A DNA stretch of 64,000 bases from Owenia fusiformis (lineage: Eukaryota; Annelida; Polychaeta; Sabellida; Oweniidae): positions 22,431,564-22,495,563 of the forward strand of contig CAIIXF020000007.1 in NCBI GenBank assembly GCA_903813345.2. The letters run 5' to 3'. Position numbers and translations under genes: made by a program. This document shows, piece after piece, positions 10,606 through 23,987 of this stretch (the first letter of the stretch is position 1; each line of letters starts with the position of its first letter). The notes below the pieces were generated by a model. The model was not told where the DNA came from. It searched no databases and saw only the letters and a list, made by a program, of their open reading frames with translations.

Positions 10606-12357
10606 ATGGATTGGCGAAGTTACAGTGCAATATTTTTGCGACATTTTATTTTGAATTTTCTTCTTGTTTGGAATCATGGAGGACTTGGTCAAAATGCCGG
10701 AGTTTATTCTCAAATAAGCGACTCGACTGGACACTTACCGCATCATGGAAAATGTCAGGTAATAACAGTTCCCCTCTGCAATGGGATACCTTATAATGAG
10801 ACAATAATGCCTAACATTTTAAACCATCAAAATCAAGATGATGCTGGACTCGAAGCCCATCAATTTTTCCCACTGGTGAAAGTCAACTGCAGTCCAGTGT
10901 TAAAGTTCTTTCTGTGCACTGTGTATGTGCCAGTATGTACTGTCATGGAGAAAGCACTTCCCCCTTGTCGTAGTCTGTGCGAAGAGTCGCGCTCAGGCTG
11001 TGAACATCTTATGAATAATTTTGGATTTAAATGGCCTGATAGTTTAGCCTGTGAGAACTTCCCAAAGTTTGGTGAGGATTTATGTGTCGGGCCTAAGAAC
11101 AGTAGTACAGGCCACGGTGGTATCTCTCCTAAACCTGGCAAGAAACCCTCTACCACTCCAGCTTATAGGGATCCTATACGGAGACCGAACGGCAAAGAGT
11201 ATGCCTTTGAATGTCCCATGCATTTGACGGTGCCCAAGGCCTTGGATTATAAGCTCAAAGTCGGAAATGATATTGTCAAAGATTGTGGCGCCCCTTGTCA
11301 TGATATGTACTTCAATAGGAGTAGCACAGAGATTGCTGGAATGGGAGTCACCACTTTCGCCTGGTTGTGGATCGGAATTTGGTCATCCGTTTGTGCAGTG
11401 TCTACCCTGTTTACTGTCCTGACATTCTTAGTTGATATGAAACGATTCAGCTACCCAGAGCGACCAATCATATTCCTCTCTGGCTGTTACTTGATGGTGT
11501 CCATAGCTTTTATCGTTGGATTTATTATTCGTGACGAGGTTGCCTGTAATGGACCATTTGAACCCCCACACGAGACTTTCCCTGCAGAGAAAATGGTAAA
11601 AGTGATTACTCAAGGCACTAAGAAAGAAGGCTGTACAATCTTATTTATGATGCTCTATTTTTTTAGCATGGCCTCCTCAATTTGGTGGGTTATCTTAACA
11701 TTAACATGGTTCCTATCTGCGGGACTAAAATGGGGCCACGAGGCGATAGAAGCCAATTCACAGTACTTCCATCTAGCCGCATGGGCTGTTCCCACCATTA
11801 AGACTATTGCAATATTAGCTATGGGGCATGTCGATGGAGATGTCGTTAGCGGTGTATGCTTCACAGGCATCACAAATGTAGACGCTTTAAGAGGATTCGT
11901 CCTAGCGCCATTGTTGGTATATCTCGTCATTGGAATTTCATTTTTACTAGCAGGGTTCGTATCATTATTCAAAATTAGGACTATTATGAAAAGTGACGGT
12001 ACTAAAACTGATAAACTAGAAAAACTTATGGTGCGGATAGGTGTATTTTCCGTACTATACGCAGTACCCGCTACCATAGTAATAGGCTGCTATTTCTATG
12101 AGCAAGCCATGCGTGACACTTGGATGGTTAACTGGCATGCATCTAAATGCCGGGAATATATAATCCCTTGTCCTAGACATTCAACAGACTCCCGACCTGA
12201 ATTTATTGTGTTCATGTTCAAGTACCTTATGTCAGTTGTTGTAGGAATTACTTCAGGCTTCTGGATATGGTCTGGGAAAACAATTGCCTCTTGGAAACGA
12301 TTTTATGAGCGAATTTTCCTAGGCCGTCGTGCTCCTCCCCCAGAAGCTGTCGTATAA
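10606..12357 (+). CDS. Frizzled receptor, FZD1/2/7 type (intronless)
   Basis: A Wnt receptor of 583 aa in the plasma membrane. A hydrophobic signal segment lies at about residues 8-28. The Frizzled cysteine-rich domain spans about 45-165 and opens with [16 protein letters not shown], with paired cysteines from C50 and C58 onward. A Pro/Ser/Thr-rich linker (165-195) follows, then seven membrane segments near 245-270, 286-308, 344-368, 390-408, 430-455, 476-498 and 530-556. The stretch [19 protein letters not shown], the [13 protein letters not shown] end of TM7 and the Dishevelled-binding KTxxxW motif (K558-W563) place it with FZD1/2/7. Possible N-glycosylation sites include N64 and N237. The C-terminus ends EAVV rather than the ETxV PDZ ligand usual in vertebrate members. 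One uninterrupted exon; ATG in adequate context (tcATGGA). Transcribed divergently from the sacsin-like gene. Confidence 0.96.
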   Translation: MDWRSYSAIFLRHFILNFLLVWNHGGLGQNAGVYSQISDSTGHLPHHGKCQVITVPLCNGIPYNETIMPNILNHQNQDDAGLEAHQFFPLVKVNCSPVLKFFLCTVYVPVCTVMEKALPPCRSLCEESRSGCEHLMNNFGFKWPDSLACENFPKFGEDLCVGPKNSSTGHGGISPKPGKKPSTTPAYRDPIRRPNGKEYAFECPMHLTVPKALDYKLKVGNDIVKDCGAPCHDMYFNRSSTEIAGMGVTTFAWLWIGIWSSVCAVSTLFTVLTFLVDMKRFSYPERPIIFLSGCYLMVSIAFIVGFIIRDEVACNGPFEPPHETFPAEKMVKVITQGTKKEGCTILFMMLYFFSMASSIWWVILTLTWFLSAGLKWGHEAIEANSQYFHLAAWAVPTIKTIAILAMGHVDGDVVSGVCFTGITNVDALRGFVLAPLLVYLVIGISFLLAGFVSLFKIRTIMKSDGTKTDKLEKLMVRIGVFSVLYAVPATIVIGCYFYEQAMRDTWMVNWHASKCREYIIPCPRHSTDSRPEFIVFMFKYLMSVVVGITSGFWIWSGKTIASWKRFYERIFLGRRAPPPEAVV

Positions 12358-14217
12358 AGGCCCAATTGTACCACCTAATTGGATTTTATAATCGTATACT
12401 AGACAAGTAACGAGATTGTGTATACAGCAGACGTCAAGACGCAGATTAAGCTAGTGATATGTAACATTAGTCTTGCAGCTCTGGTATAGAAAATGAACAG
12501 TGATTTTTTCTGTATTGGACTTAGATCTCCGGACATTTATGTGATATAACACAGTGACCATATTTGAAGTCCATGACCTGATCCGAACCGCTGATACAGT
12601 ACCCATGCTCTGGACTTATTGCCCAGGTACTATTCTTCAGTCCAGATCAAAACTGACCCTACTTTATGTCACAATTCAAATCTGTAACTCTTTATAGTAT
12701 GAATAAGATATCCAAAGGAAAACATTGAGGAAGGGGGTATGTTAATATATTCGAAAGTGTCTGAGAATGATTTTTTTCTGTGACTATTTAGTAATTATTT
12801 ACGACTAACTATTGTCATTATGTATCATTCTTCATTTCTTGGAAGGATTTTTAATTTTTTAACTATCTATTGTGACTGAAGTAAGGTTATTTATGATTTG
12901 TAAGTTGTAATATACCAAAATCAGCTTGGATTTTACCTGCTAGCTTTTAGCTACAGTGGTGCCATTATCATAAATATATAGCCAGTATATTGCACATACA
13001 TGTCGGAAATTTCACCTTTAACCATAGGCAAACATTTCACACATGATGTATTTTAATATCAATAATTAATCATTTCAAAAGTCATTAATGTCGATTTTAT
13101 GACTGACATTATAATAGGCTTGCATACAGTGTCAACTAGCATAATGACCCATATTCAAATCACCTTCAGTCTGTAAAGTTTCAAAGATATAAAAGGTGCC
13201 AAATAATTTGCCATTTTGAAAATTAATCACATTTTGGAGAATATTTGAAACTAGTTTTCTCACTGGCAGATTCTATTTGATGTTGGTTTGGTATTTGGTT
13301 TAATATTGGGAAAAAACAATTACGAAATTAAAGTATTGAAAAATATTTGTCACCTGTATCTGTGGTATCATACATGGCAACCTACGGTGTCTCAACGTTA
13401 AGGAGCTTATCATTGTAAGATTCTCTCTGTATGCTCCTTGGAATAAGATGCTAGAGTTACATTGAGGAGAGGTATCTCTCAGTAGAGCTGGTAAAATCCA
13501 AGCAATTAACAGCAGGATGTTCAAGCTATCTTTCACAGATATAAGTTCATTTTCAGAGAGTTTCCTAATTTAGCCTGTCAGAATCACTTGGCACGCTTAG
13601 CCCGATGCTAGATCTGGTATACATTTTCTGCAAACACATGTGCCACTTTCGGAAATGTTTTGTAAATCTAGGCCTAAAACGTCCATGTTTTAAAATGAAC
13701 AGAGCTCTAAACATCAAGTGTTTATCGATATACAATCTCATAAGGTTCTGCTTGATGAAGCTACTTAGTATAAGTCCTTTAGTTTTATTTTTGCAGTACC
13801 TTATGAGAGGTTTATCAGTAACCATGACAACTGTAAAAGAAAAAAACTTGAAACATCCTGTATTGAAACTGACAGAATGTGTTAGGTCAAAATTAAACCA
13901 AACTTGTACATGATACAAATGATAGCTTTGACTTCAACCAGATATCTCTTGTCAGTAAAAACTTGTAAAGTTTGACATGTACTGATATGATGGGGTTATA
14001 CTGAGGCCACATCATTTCACCTGGCCAAACTGCCACTGTACTACCAGTCAGTCACATTAATTCCACTATTGAAATCATCTTTATAACTGTTATTATTGGA
14101 ACAGTTTCTAGGCTCCGTGTGAACTTTCAACAATTCTGTTTTTGAAACTGTAACCTTCCGTACACAGACAGGATTGGGAATCCTGAAAATGTCCTATTTC
14201 TCAGTTTACATTTATAT
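12358..14217. other. 3' flank of frizzled; no further gene supported
   Basis: A+T-rich sequence that should include the frizzled 3' untranslated region. I found no confident polyadenylation site. Overlapping open frames of ~100-117 codons on both strands at 13565-13918 have no domain, no splice context and no codon signature, and I treat them as chance. Confidence 0.4.
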
Positions 14218-14641
14218 CGAACTCCCATGCAGTGTCTCGGTATAGACACTGCGGCGGGCAGACGAAGAAAATCCCCAAAATTTGGGGAAAATAGTTCCCT
14301 TTTTCATCATATATGTGGTCAATTTTCACACAACTTATAAAATATGTATTCATAAATGTTCCCCAACCATTATTTTGTCAAAATATTTCAAAATTATTGA
14401 AATATGAGAAGAAATCACCGCGGAAGGAATTCTGAGTAAAAGTTTTGTTGATAATAGTTTACTGCACGTGTTGTTTATCAGTTAATACGCGCAATTCAAC
14501 CAATGAAATTGTCTAAATTTAACAATCACGCGACCTGAGCATGGGACTAGAACCAATCACGTCAGTTGTTTATTAGAAGTTACCATGCTTACGGTGAGAT
14601 ACCTGCCCGCCGCAGTGATATTATCACTGCACGGGAGTTCG
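14218..14641. mobile_element. MITE with 44-bp inverted ends and 9-bp TSD
   Basis: Seen: the left end CGAACTCCCATGCAGTG and the right end, reverse-complemented, CGAACTCCCGTGCAGTG are both followed by a short internal palindrome (CAGTGTC..GACACTG on the left, CAGTGATA..TATCACTG on the right) and then GCGGCGGGCAG. CATTTATAT lies immediately outside both ends (14209-14217 and 14642-14650). The 424-bp element has no ORF. Known: 9-bp TSDs are typical of Mutator-like transposons; that assignment is inference. Confidence 0.88.
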
Positions 14642-14650
14642 CATTTATAT

Positions 14651-17600
14651 ATTTAAGGGTTTCTTAAAACAATGGAAGAAAAGTAGATTTTTTGGTTTCC
14701 ATTTTTATACCATTCGACGGGGAAATGATCATCTGAAGAATTGAGTAGTTTTCAAATGTTATGTTCTCAAATTATTTCAAATAAGATTTCTAATACTCAA
14801 TGTGACAGCTTACTGACCTGTATCTGGCATTGTTGTCATTTTTCTTTTGACCGTATATATTCTGTCCTTTTAAATAAGATAGTATAATATGTTCAGTTGT
14901 TTTTGTTTTAATTTTACCAATTTTTACCTTAAATAATGTTATACATTGCATAAGTAGTCAAATGGGATTCCATCCCATGTATATGTAATATATAAATAAG
15001 CATATATAATGTCATATAATGCCAAAATTAGTATTCAGTGGATTATATATATTGAAACATTGCATTTCAGCATTCAGTTTGAAACATTTGATTTTCTCCG
15101 GCCAAGAGTGCGGAAAATAACTGAAATGCATAACTCGCTAACTTTTTACTAGTTTGGCGAGTATTTTAGTGAAAATGTTTCATGCATCGCATCCATATTT
15201 TGTTCATAAACTGTTGTTTGTATTTGTGTTAAACAGGTAAATGTTTATATTAATAGGACCAGAATACTACAAAGAGGTGCTATTACTGGAAACCTAACTG
15301 AATACTGTAGCTGTGTTGTATTTAACATATCTTATATGGCTTATTTTTGAAAAAATTCTCAAATGCTAGTTTTAGGACTTTTAGAATTTATACAGTTTGA
15401 ATACAACACTGGATAAGGTGTTTATTGTTTAAAAAGTACATTTCATAATGATGAAATGCTAGCACAAAAATATGTTCAGTTGGTAAAGCCGGTATAATAG
15501 CAAGCTATGTTATGTTCATTTGTAAATAGACTACTTTATAATAAATTATACATAATTTTTTTACAATTAAACTTTTGTACTTGTGTCAGTTCCATGTTAA
15601 GCAGGTCAGTTGAAGTGAAATTCAAACAAGTTTTAAATACTAGAAATCTTTTGTATCAATACTCCGATTCTCACCATGGTTCAAGAAAATCACCCTGAAA
15701 ATTCTCCGTGAAAATCAGTGTTTAATTTACGTAAATATGATTTTGGGCTGATTATAAACCATTGTTTGTGCTGTCTTAATATACTCAGGAATAACTTCAA
15801 GAGAGCAGTTTATGAGGGAGCTTAATATTATGTTGCTAAGTCTGATTACACTTAGTATTAAAATACACTGTTAATAAACTTATTTCCATAAACAATCAGA
15901 GCAAATCCCGTTAATTTAACATTAAGTCGAGAAATGATGTATTACATGAAAACCTTTGATCAACAGTTTGTTCAAACTTTGTTGACTTGTTAGAAATATT
16001 TTTATAAGATTCAAAAAAGTTCATCTCGAATAAATGTTTGTTCGACTATTTAGAATAAATTTTAGTCTGGAAGTTTTTGACAAGTTAAGCTCCTTTAAGT
16101 AGGGCAAAGTGCGACTTAAAGCACAAATTATTGCAATCATGAATAATGTCAAATTAATAGACACAGAATCCTATGTTAATGCCTATAAGTATTTATATAG
16201 GTTATAATGACCTTTTTATTACAAACAAGTAAAATATTTTATGTCAATTTTTGATATGTGATGGCAGTATAGATAGTAGTGTCACATCAAATCTGAAATT
16301 GCTATGTTCATTGATTGGCATCTCAACATTTGAATTTGATCAATATCTGGGAGGTTTCAGATGTCAGTATCTCATTCCATTTGTTAAACACTAGATATGT
16401 TAAATATTATTGTAAAAATTGTCCTGATATAACCTACAACTTTCAAAATGTGAAATTAAGTGGAATTAAGAAGGAAAACAAAGTAATTTCAGAGATTTCA
16501 TTTTTAAATGATGTCTAGGCCCCAATCTTTCTGAGGTCGAATTTATTTTAACATAAACACTGTAAAATAAATAGAAAAGGAAAGCTGACCAGTCTGTTTT
16601 GGAGAAAAATTATTTCCCTTGTCAATCTGCATATCCACCCCTGTGTGAAGTACTTTGTTCACCATACTTATAGTGGATTTTCTTATATCACCTTAAACTT
16701 TAGTATATTCACAATTTCAAACTGAACATACTTAAGTCTGTTTATAGTGATCTCTTATTTTGTGATAGGTTTGAAAAGAAATTGTTTGAGTTTGTGTTTT
16801 AGCTAGATTAAATGTACTTTACATTTCTATTGCATCTTTGACTTATCAGGCTGATCTTAACTTTAGGCTATTCTCATTTCACTTCAAATCCTGATGTTAT
16901 CTTGGGGAATTTGTTCAACATTCCTGTTCTAGTGTTTGTTCCATTAGGGTGAAATGTTACCCATTTTAGGTAAACTTATGTGATATCTGAACCTGTCAAT
17001 CTGTTGTATACTGTTTTGTATTTGAACAAAGCTGATTTCTGTTCAAAAGTATTATGTATCAGTTTTCTCCCCAGCATTAAAGCAAGTGGGCGCAGCATCC
17101 ACCTGAGATTTTTGAGACAGGTTTGGACCCACCTGAAAATCCATTTGCACACACTGTAAAATGAGAAAAATTCTGAAAATTGCCATATTTTGACGGATTT
17201 TGGTCTGAAATATGAAAATGAGAATTTTGCACCCACTTCAGAAAAAATTCTGTTGACAACACTGTGCATGATTCGATTGTGTTTCAGTTATTTGCCAGAT
17301 GTGTCTAATACTGGCATTATAAAACTTGGAAGGTTGTAAAATTTTTGTTGGTTTTCTGGGATTGGTTATCTAAATATACTATTGAATAGCATAAATGGTT
17401 GGAAAGTGAAAATTCACAAATGGCCAAGTCTATATTCAATAAAAGCTTGTAAACTGGTATATAAGGCTTCTTTTTCTAACCATTCCTGTTTATGTTCATA
17501 TAGAAGCCCTGGAAGAGTTCAATTGAATGAAAAATATGTTGAGTCTCTCGCCTCTGTGTTCTTATGTTATATAATTTTTGGTAAAGGCTTACTAAGTTTC

Positions 17601-19308
17601 TCACTTCTCATCATACAATCTTCTATCAGCTATTTTGGGAATCTTCTTCTGGATTAAACATATAAACTTGCGTATCAGAATCGTGTAAAATGCCCAGGTG
17701 GTCAAGATCCTAAGATTCAGAACAAGTTGTTCCGCATGTGTGTAGAAACAGTTCATCTTCTACACATCCAGCAATAAGCAGTGGTTACAACAAAATGTCC
17801 GTCTGCACATGCTTATTCCACTCATTTCTCTTAAAAATTTGAAAGAAGTGTCCGATTTTTTGTTATTTCTAAATAAAGTTGAGTGTATTCTCAAAATCTG
17901 TTAATGTCAAACCTTGGTAATTCCACTCTTTTAGACTATATTTTGCATTTGAAAACATAACCGTTGTAATTTATTATTCACAGGAATGCATCATTCTTGC
18001 TAGATAGAAAAGGAAAAAATCAATTCTGGCTACGATCTATGCTTGAATTAAATGAAGCAGCCGATGACTCAGCCTACTTTAGCTTAATAACATAGAAGAA
18101 GCGATGCATAGTGCCGCAATTTGCTTGCTATTTTATTGCGCTAATGTTATTCAGCATGTTCTCTGGAATTGTCTCTCTTTCTACTCTTCATCAATCATCT
18201 TACATCACCTTGAGAATTCAGATGTGCAAACTGTTGCAGATTATACTTTTTTTTCCTGGATTGACATCCATTATCATTATTATAAAGGATAATTGTGTAA
18301 AAATGAGTGAAAATATTGCTTTTGATATGATGTCGTAGTTTGATGATTGTACATTTTCAAAAACATAAAACTCAGTCGCATGAATTGATATTCATACCTA
18401 GCAATTACCCTGTTTTTTTGTGTTGTTATTTGAAATGCAATATTTGTAAAGAATATATGGCAAACAAATATGAACGTATAAATACTTTGCTGGCAGATTG
18501 AGAAAAATAAGCTTAGATTTTCAATGGTTCATTTTTACGATATTTATATTTGAGAAATGACTGACAATTTCCAAGTGCATGTTGGCTTCCCTTCATCTAA
18601 ATGTTATTTAGCTTGTTGTACTTGCATCAGAAAATATAAATCGAAGAGCTAGTGTGGCATTTGGCCCTAGAATGTGAAAAATTGCTAGAATTTACAACCT
18701 GGTGCATTATATATGAACCGAGGCCCTTAGAAATTAGTTGGCTGTGTAGCGGTACCTAGCTACTGGTTCCTCTGAAAACCTCCATAATCAAACTTTTTTT
18801 TACATTTTTCAGTTTCATAAGGTTTCAGCATATCTTGAGAATATTTAACTAAATGAAATAATAAATCGCCAAAAGATAATTGTTTTTCTTTGAAAATAAG
18901 TACCACTAAACATACAATTAACCCGTAAAGCCTTACCAAGCAGAGAATTATAAATGAGAGCCCATCCAAATGAGGCCAGGGTGGTCTTGTGTTGAGATGC
19001 TTTACTACCCTGAAATTACTATTTAGTGTACTACTCTCTGACTGGGTCAGCCCATTTTAGTTTAGCACTCAATAAATTGGAGATTATTCCAGAATCACTC
19101 GAACATGCATATATATTTAGAGCTATATTTGAGGGATCACCAACTCCAATAAAATCAAGAGTTCAATGTGGAATGAGAGTCAAAGTGAATCATTCTTGTA
19201 AAGGGTTATCCCTATAACTGAATAGGGAGGGGGAATTGTGAGGAGCATTTGTAGCTGCTTTAGTGCTTGGGGTAATTTATGCTTTTAAATGTGTTGTAAT
19301 ACTACTAC
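14651..19308. other. No gene recognised
   Basis: A+T-rich sequence with short scattered open frames only (all under 100 codons, no domain). A 60-97-codon pair of minus-strand frames at 16976-17269 looks translated-like but has no family resemblance or splice context. I see no tRNA, no tandem array and no inverted-repeat element with clear ends in this stretch. Confidence 0.4.
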
Positions 19309-19309
19309 T

Positions 19310-19520
19310 GGCAGATCCCCCCCCCCCTTGGGTGGACCCAGAAAAAATTAGGCCCAAAAAATGCCAAACCTTTTTAAGGGGCCAGATTAATAGGCCTTTT
19401 TGGACATAAATAGGCCCACTTTTTGGGTTTATGAGGCCCAAAGGTTTTTTCTGCGCAAGCGAGGAATTTTTTTCATACTTCAAATATGCCCCCCTTGTTG
19501 GTTCCTGGATCGCCCCTGAT
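19310..19520. mobile_element. Degraded hAT-like MITE with poly-C/poly-G ends
   Basis: Seen: the left side has CAGATCC followed by a run of C. The right side, reverse-complemented, is CAGGGGCGATCCAGGAACC followed by AAGGGGGGC. Between them are repeated GGCCCA/TTTTGGG modules. The CAGGGGCG-type end resembles hAT-like MITEs that are common in marine invertebrate genomes (established knowledge, recalled). No clean TSD. A further G-run relic with similar interior wording lies at about 20735-20960. Confidence 0.45.
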
Positions 19521-22500
19521 TTCTCATTGCTTTTCCCATTTGTTTGAAGCATGATATCATTTCATTGTCATGATTTTGTTCCTCCAATGATAGAACATAT
19601 GCAGAGTTCAGAGAAGGGGAAATTTTTCATTTATAATTTCTATTTTGCTCATTTTACATTCAACCTACATATAACACATGGATATGATCCTCTCAATCAA
19701 CACATGCATATTAAAGTATTAAGTCACTCTTACAGCTTTTCATAACCTGTTATATATTTTTAATGTGTCACTTTTGTCCTGCATATTATAGCATTATGGT
19801 TCCTGTGCTTGTGGGAAAGTTTGCTTGTGAGATAATTTGCTAAAACTTTTTTATTGCACATAAATCATGGAAACCTGTTAGGGGTGGGTTTTTATGACAT
19901 TTTTGGACCTTGAGGTGATTATTACTGTAACAGCTTGGGATTCTGACATAAATTACTCCTCAAAATCATTTCCAAGTGCCTCTCATTCTAATTCTACATT
20001 CCGTCTGTCTGGAAAATAAAAAATGCCCATTTTGCATCCCTTTTAGTTATTACACCTTTGCCAAATCTTGACTTCCTGTACAATATAAATATCAAAAATA
20101 TACGTTTGAGATCATTAAGATTATCAAATCAACATCAAAACAAAGGTATCATCTATAATAATATTGAATGGAAGAATGAAATAGCACAGGGGCAACATTT
20201 GAGAAAAACTTATGTGGCATTTAGAAAATGAAAGTACAGCCAAGTTAACTCAACTCTTTTTGCCAAATAAAACAGCTTCACTCATTGTGACAAATGTTTG
20301 ATGGTTATAAGCCAGTTATACTTTCAGAACAAAAATAGAAACAAATCATACACTTGGGGTAATTGTGGTAGAAGCAACATGTTTTAAATTTTAAACCATT
20401 CATAAAGTTGCTTAATTTTGATAAATTATCATGTCACCTTATGCATAGTATCTGTGGGTTGTTTCCCTGAAAGGGGGAGGATTACATCAAGCAGTGTGCA
20501 AGTTGGTTATCTGATAGTCCCTGGGTCAGCACATGTTAATTAATCACTGCCTTAAGACCACCTAGATAAGCTGGTAGGGGAGACATGGGAGAAGTAGAGA
20601 TATAAGATTACACAGAACATGTTGAAGATACCCTGAATGGGAATAGAGTTATATGTACAGGGGTTATTTTAGCAGTCACAAAAATAGAGTCAGGAGAAGG
20701 AGATGGAAACCAACACAGATCAAAAGCAGTGGCATATATGGGGGGGGGGGCTTAAAAATTGAGGTCCAAAAAATGTTTAGGGCTCAAAATCTGCTTCTTG
20801 CCATATAAACTTGGTGAATTTGGTAACAAACTGGCCAAACTGGGTAGTGGGTATTGTATTTAATTTGTTTATTTTAAGAAATTGGGCACAAGTTTTCAGA
20901 TTTTGGGCCCAAAAATTAGGGAATTTATTCAAATCTTAAGTGTCAAAGAATTCCAGAAAACAGGGAATTTTGGTATTAATGAAGAGATTGTGTGACTTGA
21001 CAGGTATCTCTGATTTCATACAGATATGACCACAGTGTACTGAGAGGGGGTGTCAAACTTGTAATCACTTCTTGCCACATCTGCTCAATGTTAATCCCAT
21101 TTGTTGAAATAGCTGATGCAGTGGCCCCTGTCATGCATACCATGAATCCCCTAGTCTGGTATCCTCTGATAATTTCAGATAATTTATAGTTTTGGTGCTA
21201 GTATGATCTTCATAATCTCAATGGAACCTCTATTTGAATTTGAATTGAAAATAATTGTAAGCTTCTTATTGGCAGTGAATGTAGCTCTGTTATTTCTGAT
21301 CACAGTCTGGTTTGTTATTGGCTAGATCATAGAATCATGTTCATTTAAGAGTGTAATTATTATGATTATGAATCCAAACTTTTGAAAAGGGTTTTGAGTA
21401 TTATTGATAGTGGAAAAAACCTGCTAACATGATATCCAAGTCATATCTGAGTGCTTGGTGTATCATTAGAGAAACTTAAGTTGTATATAACTCACAAAAT
21501 AACACTCAAAAAAACCTTGGTTGTCATGTTACCACTTTTATGACATTAAAAGAGAATCACTGCTTATATTAAAAAATCTGGTATTTTCAAGTGCAACACT
21601 TAGAGGCTGTATTCCACTTTGTAATACACACAAGTATATCTCTCACTCTCTGGATTTTGTCAAACTTTAACTGATATGTAATTTGAGGTTATTTAACTGA
21701 AAACATCTGAATAAAACCCAAAATGTGATCCCAAAATACACATGGTTTCTGATTTCCTCTTGGCTACTTGACAGTGATAATTTACGAAACTGGCAATGGA
21801 GAAAACCCAGCCTTTTAGCTTTAGGGGTAAAACATATTCTACAACGAAACCATATTGCTATGACCTATCAACACCTGATACCAACAGGCATTTTGGTTGA
21901 ATTTTAACCCAAACAGTCATACCCACTCAAGATTAAACTTACCCAGTTGATTCTAATGTTTACTTGTTTAATATTTAAACAAAGTTTTTGAAGATTAAAG
22001 TTGGACTTCATTTTCAGTTTTGCTGAGTAGGTGAGAATAGTGTGTGATATTTGTCTAGTAATGTAATATGGTGACCAATACATGGGTCCATTACTTGTCA
22101 AATAAAATCCACAGTCCTGTGCTTGACAGGGGATCTGCAAGCTAAATTTTTAGTCAGGTTGAAATGTAACTGTAATTCTTGAAAAGAAATTGAAGCAATT
22201 GGACTGAATCTGAGTACCACTTTTAAGCAGTTTTAACTGAATTTGATTTTCATCATTGAATTCTTATTCTGAAATATGAAATTTGATTTTGTAAATTAAA
22301 GCAATAATGATGAGTTAATTTGATTTGCAAATTAAAGCAATGAGTGAGAATTCTTAAATTATGATGTTAAATGGTGACAAATCGTCCATGATTTGTAAAA
22401 CAGGAAATATAAAGTTAAACAAGTGAAGCACAGACATACCTTAGGGATGGAACAGAACATCATTTTTCATGAAACACTTAACAGCAATTCTGCGTCATAA

Positions 22501-23987
22501 TAAAAGGAACAGATTTTAGTGCGGAGGTGTCAGGGTAGATAGTTCCAAACGTCTGCTTTTCTGGCATCTAGAGATAAACAAATAATCTTTATCATATCCT
22601 AGTAACATTCTGAGAATATTATTTTTTGGTTGCTATGGAGACCGTATCCATTTATTAATTTCTTCAGAGAAAACAAACTTAAACAATCCCCTGAACCTTT
22701 AGTGTCTTTATGTCTAAGTATCATATTTAGCGTAATCATAGATGAAATACAGACAGAACAAAATTGATTACACTAATAGCTCTAGCAGAATTGTTATTGA
22801 AAAAGATGGATTTTGCAAAGAATCACGCTATTAAAAATATCTGAATTGTGGATTATGGGCAATATAATTGTCTGCAACACATCTGTATGCTTCTGCAAAT
22901 CTATCCTAACTTAATTTACTAGCTGAATATTATCAATTTATAGGGCTTCAATCTAATTTATTTGGAACTTCTGGACCATAAAACATAATTTATTTTCAAT
23001 AAGTGGATGAGAGATGTTCTGGTTTGACCCATGGACCTCAGTAATGTATCTTTGAATGAGCTGTTCATGCAGAGGGTCCATCTGGACTCATATATCCAAC
23101 AAAATTGGTCAAATCAAATCTATTAATTCATTTACAGTAATTAGTTTTTATGATGAAATATATGTAAGAATGAGATCATTGATCAACATTTGGACAGATC
23201 AGAAAAATAGGGTTGTGTGAGAATCTAGAAAATGATTGTTATGAGAGATGGGGGAAGTGGTCACCCCCCCCCCCAACCCTCCCCATATATGATCCTCCTC
23301 TTGATAGCTGATGATGACAATTTTGATGATGATAATAACAATGAGGCAGTGTTATATGTTGATGATGACAAGGCTATAGCTGATAGAAATAAGGATGTGG
23401 ATACAGACAACAAGGATGGGAGTGTTGACAACAAGGATAGGCAATATGACAAACCCAAAAATGACAATGACTGCACAAAAGAGTCATTCCAAGTTCTGCC
23501 TATTCTTTGGTCATCAATCACAATAATTTGGAACATTGTGTTTGCCTAACTAGTTCCACAGTTTACATTCTCATGAGCCTAAGTTTACCTCTCACTCAAT
23601 AGTTTATTATTGTGACCCTCAAGGTCATCAGTGGAATCAGAGATGGAACTATCCAACCATCATCCATCTGGTTCCTATCTGAAACACTGTGAGCTGATTG
23701 GTCGATACAAAGTCTGGGATCCTAAGATGTGCTCCTCTTGTAGGTAAGTGTGATGTTTTCAATGTTGATCATTTATCTTGTTGTTTAGGTTTTGGAGACA
23801 ATAATGGATCGCAGCAGGATGGCTGGTGGCAGTTCCAGCCAGAAAATCTCAGAATGATCGCATACAAATAACTCCTTTCCTTTGTGATGTAACTTATATG
23901 TTCTTGGTTTCCGGCACTGATTTTAACATAATATGTACTACTTACATCTGTTTTTCTATTTATCTTCATTTTTTCTATTTTGTACAG
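19521..23987. other. No gene recognised; low-complexity and repeat relics
   Basis: Contains a 10-nt G run (20741-20750) and a two-copy ~45-bp direct repeat around 22270-22345 (TTTGATTTGYAAATTAAAGCAAT). A polar low-complexity frame lies at 23232-23549 after a run of C. An open segment at about 23640-23744 ends in a good donor (GTAAGT at 23745), but its phase does not fit the exon that follows at 23988, so I do not call it an exon. Earlier exons of the downstream gene may be hidden here. Confidence 0.35.

Noticed and set aside
11655-12077. 140-codon antisense open frame within frizzled
   Set aside because: Shadow of the frizzled coding strand; no domain and no independent support.
13565-13918. 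117-codon minus and 102-codon plus overlapping frames
   Set aside because: The two frames mirror each other on opposite strands, have no recognisable domain, and no splice or promoter context.
23232-23549. 105-codon polar, Asp/Asn/Lys-rich frame
   Set aside because: Low complexity derived from GATGAT/GACAA repeats next to a run of C; no flanking exon structure.
23640-23744. Open segment ending at a strong donor (GTAAGT), containing GRYKVWDPKMCSSC
   Set aside because: It ends in phase 2, while the exon at 23988 needs phase 0, and the alternative reading of that exon creates a stop in the next one. Kept only as a possible unrelated exon.
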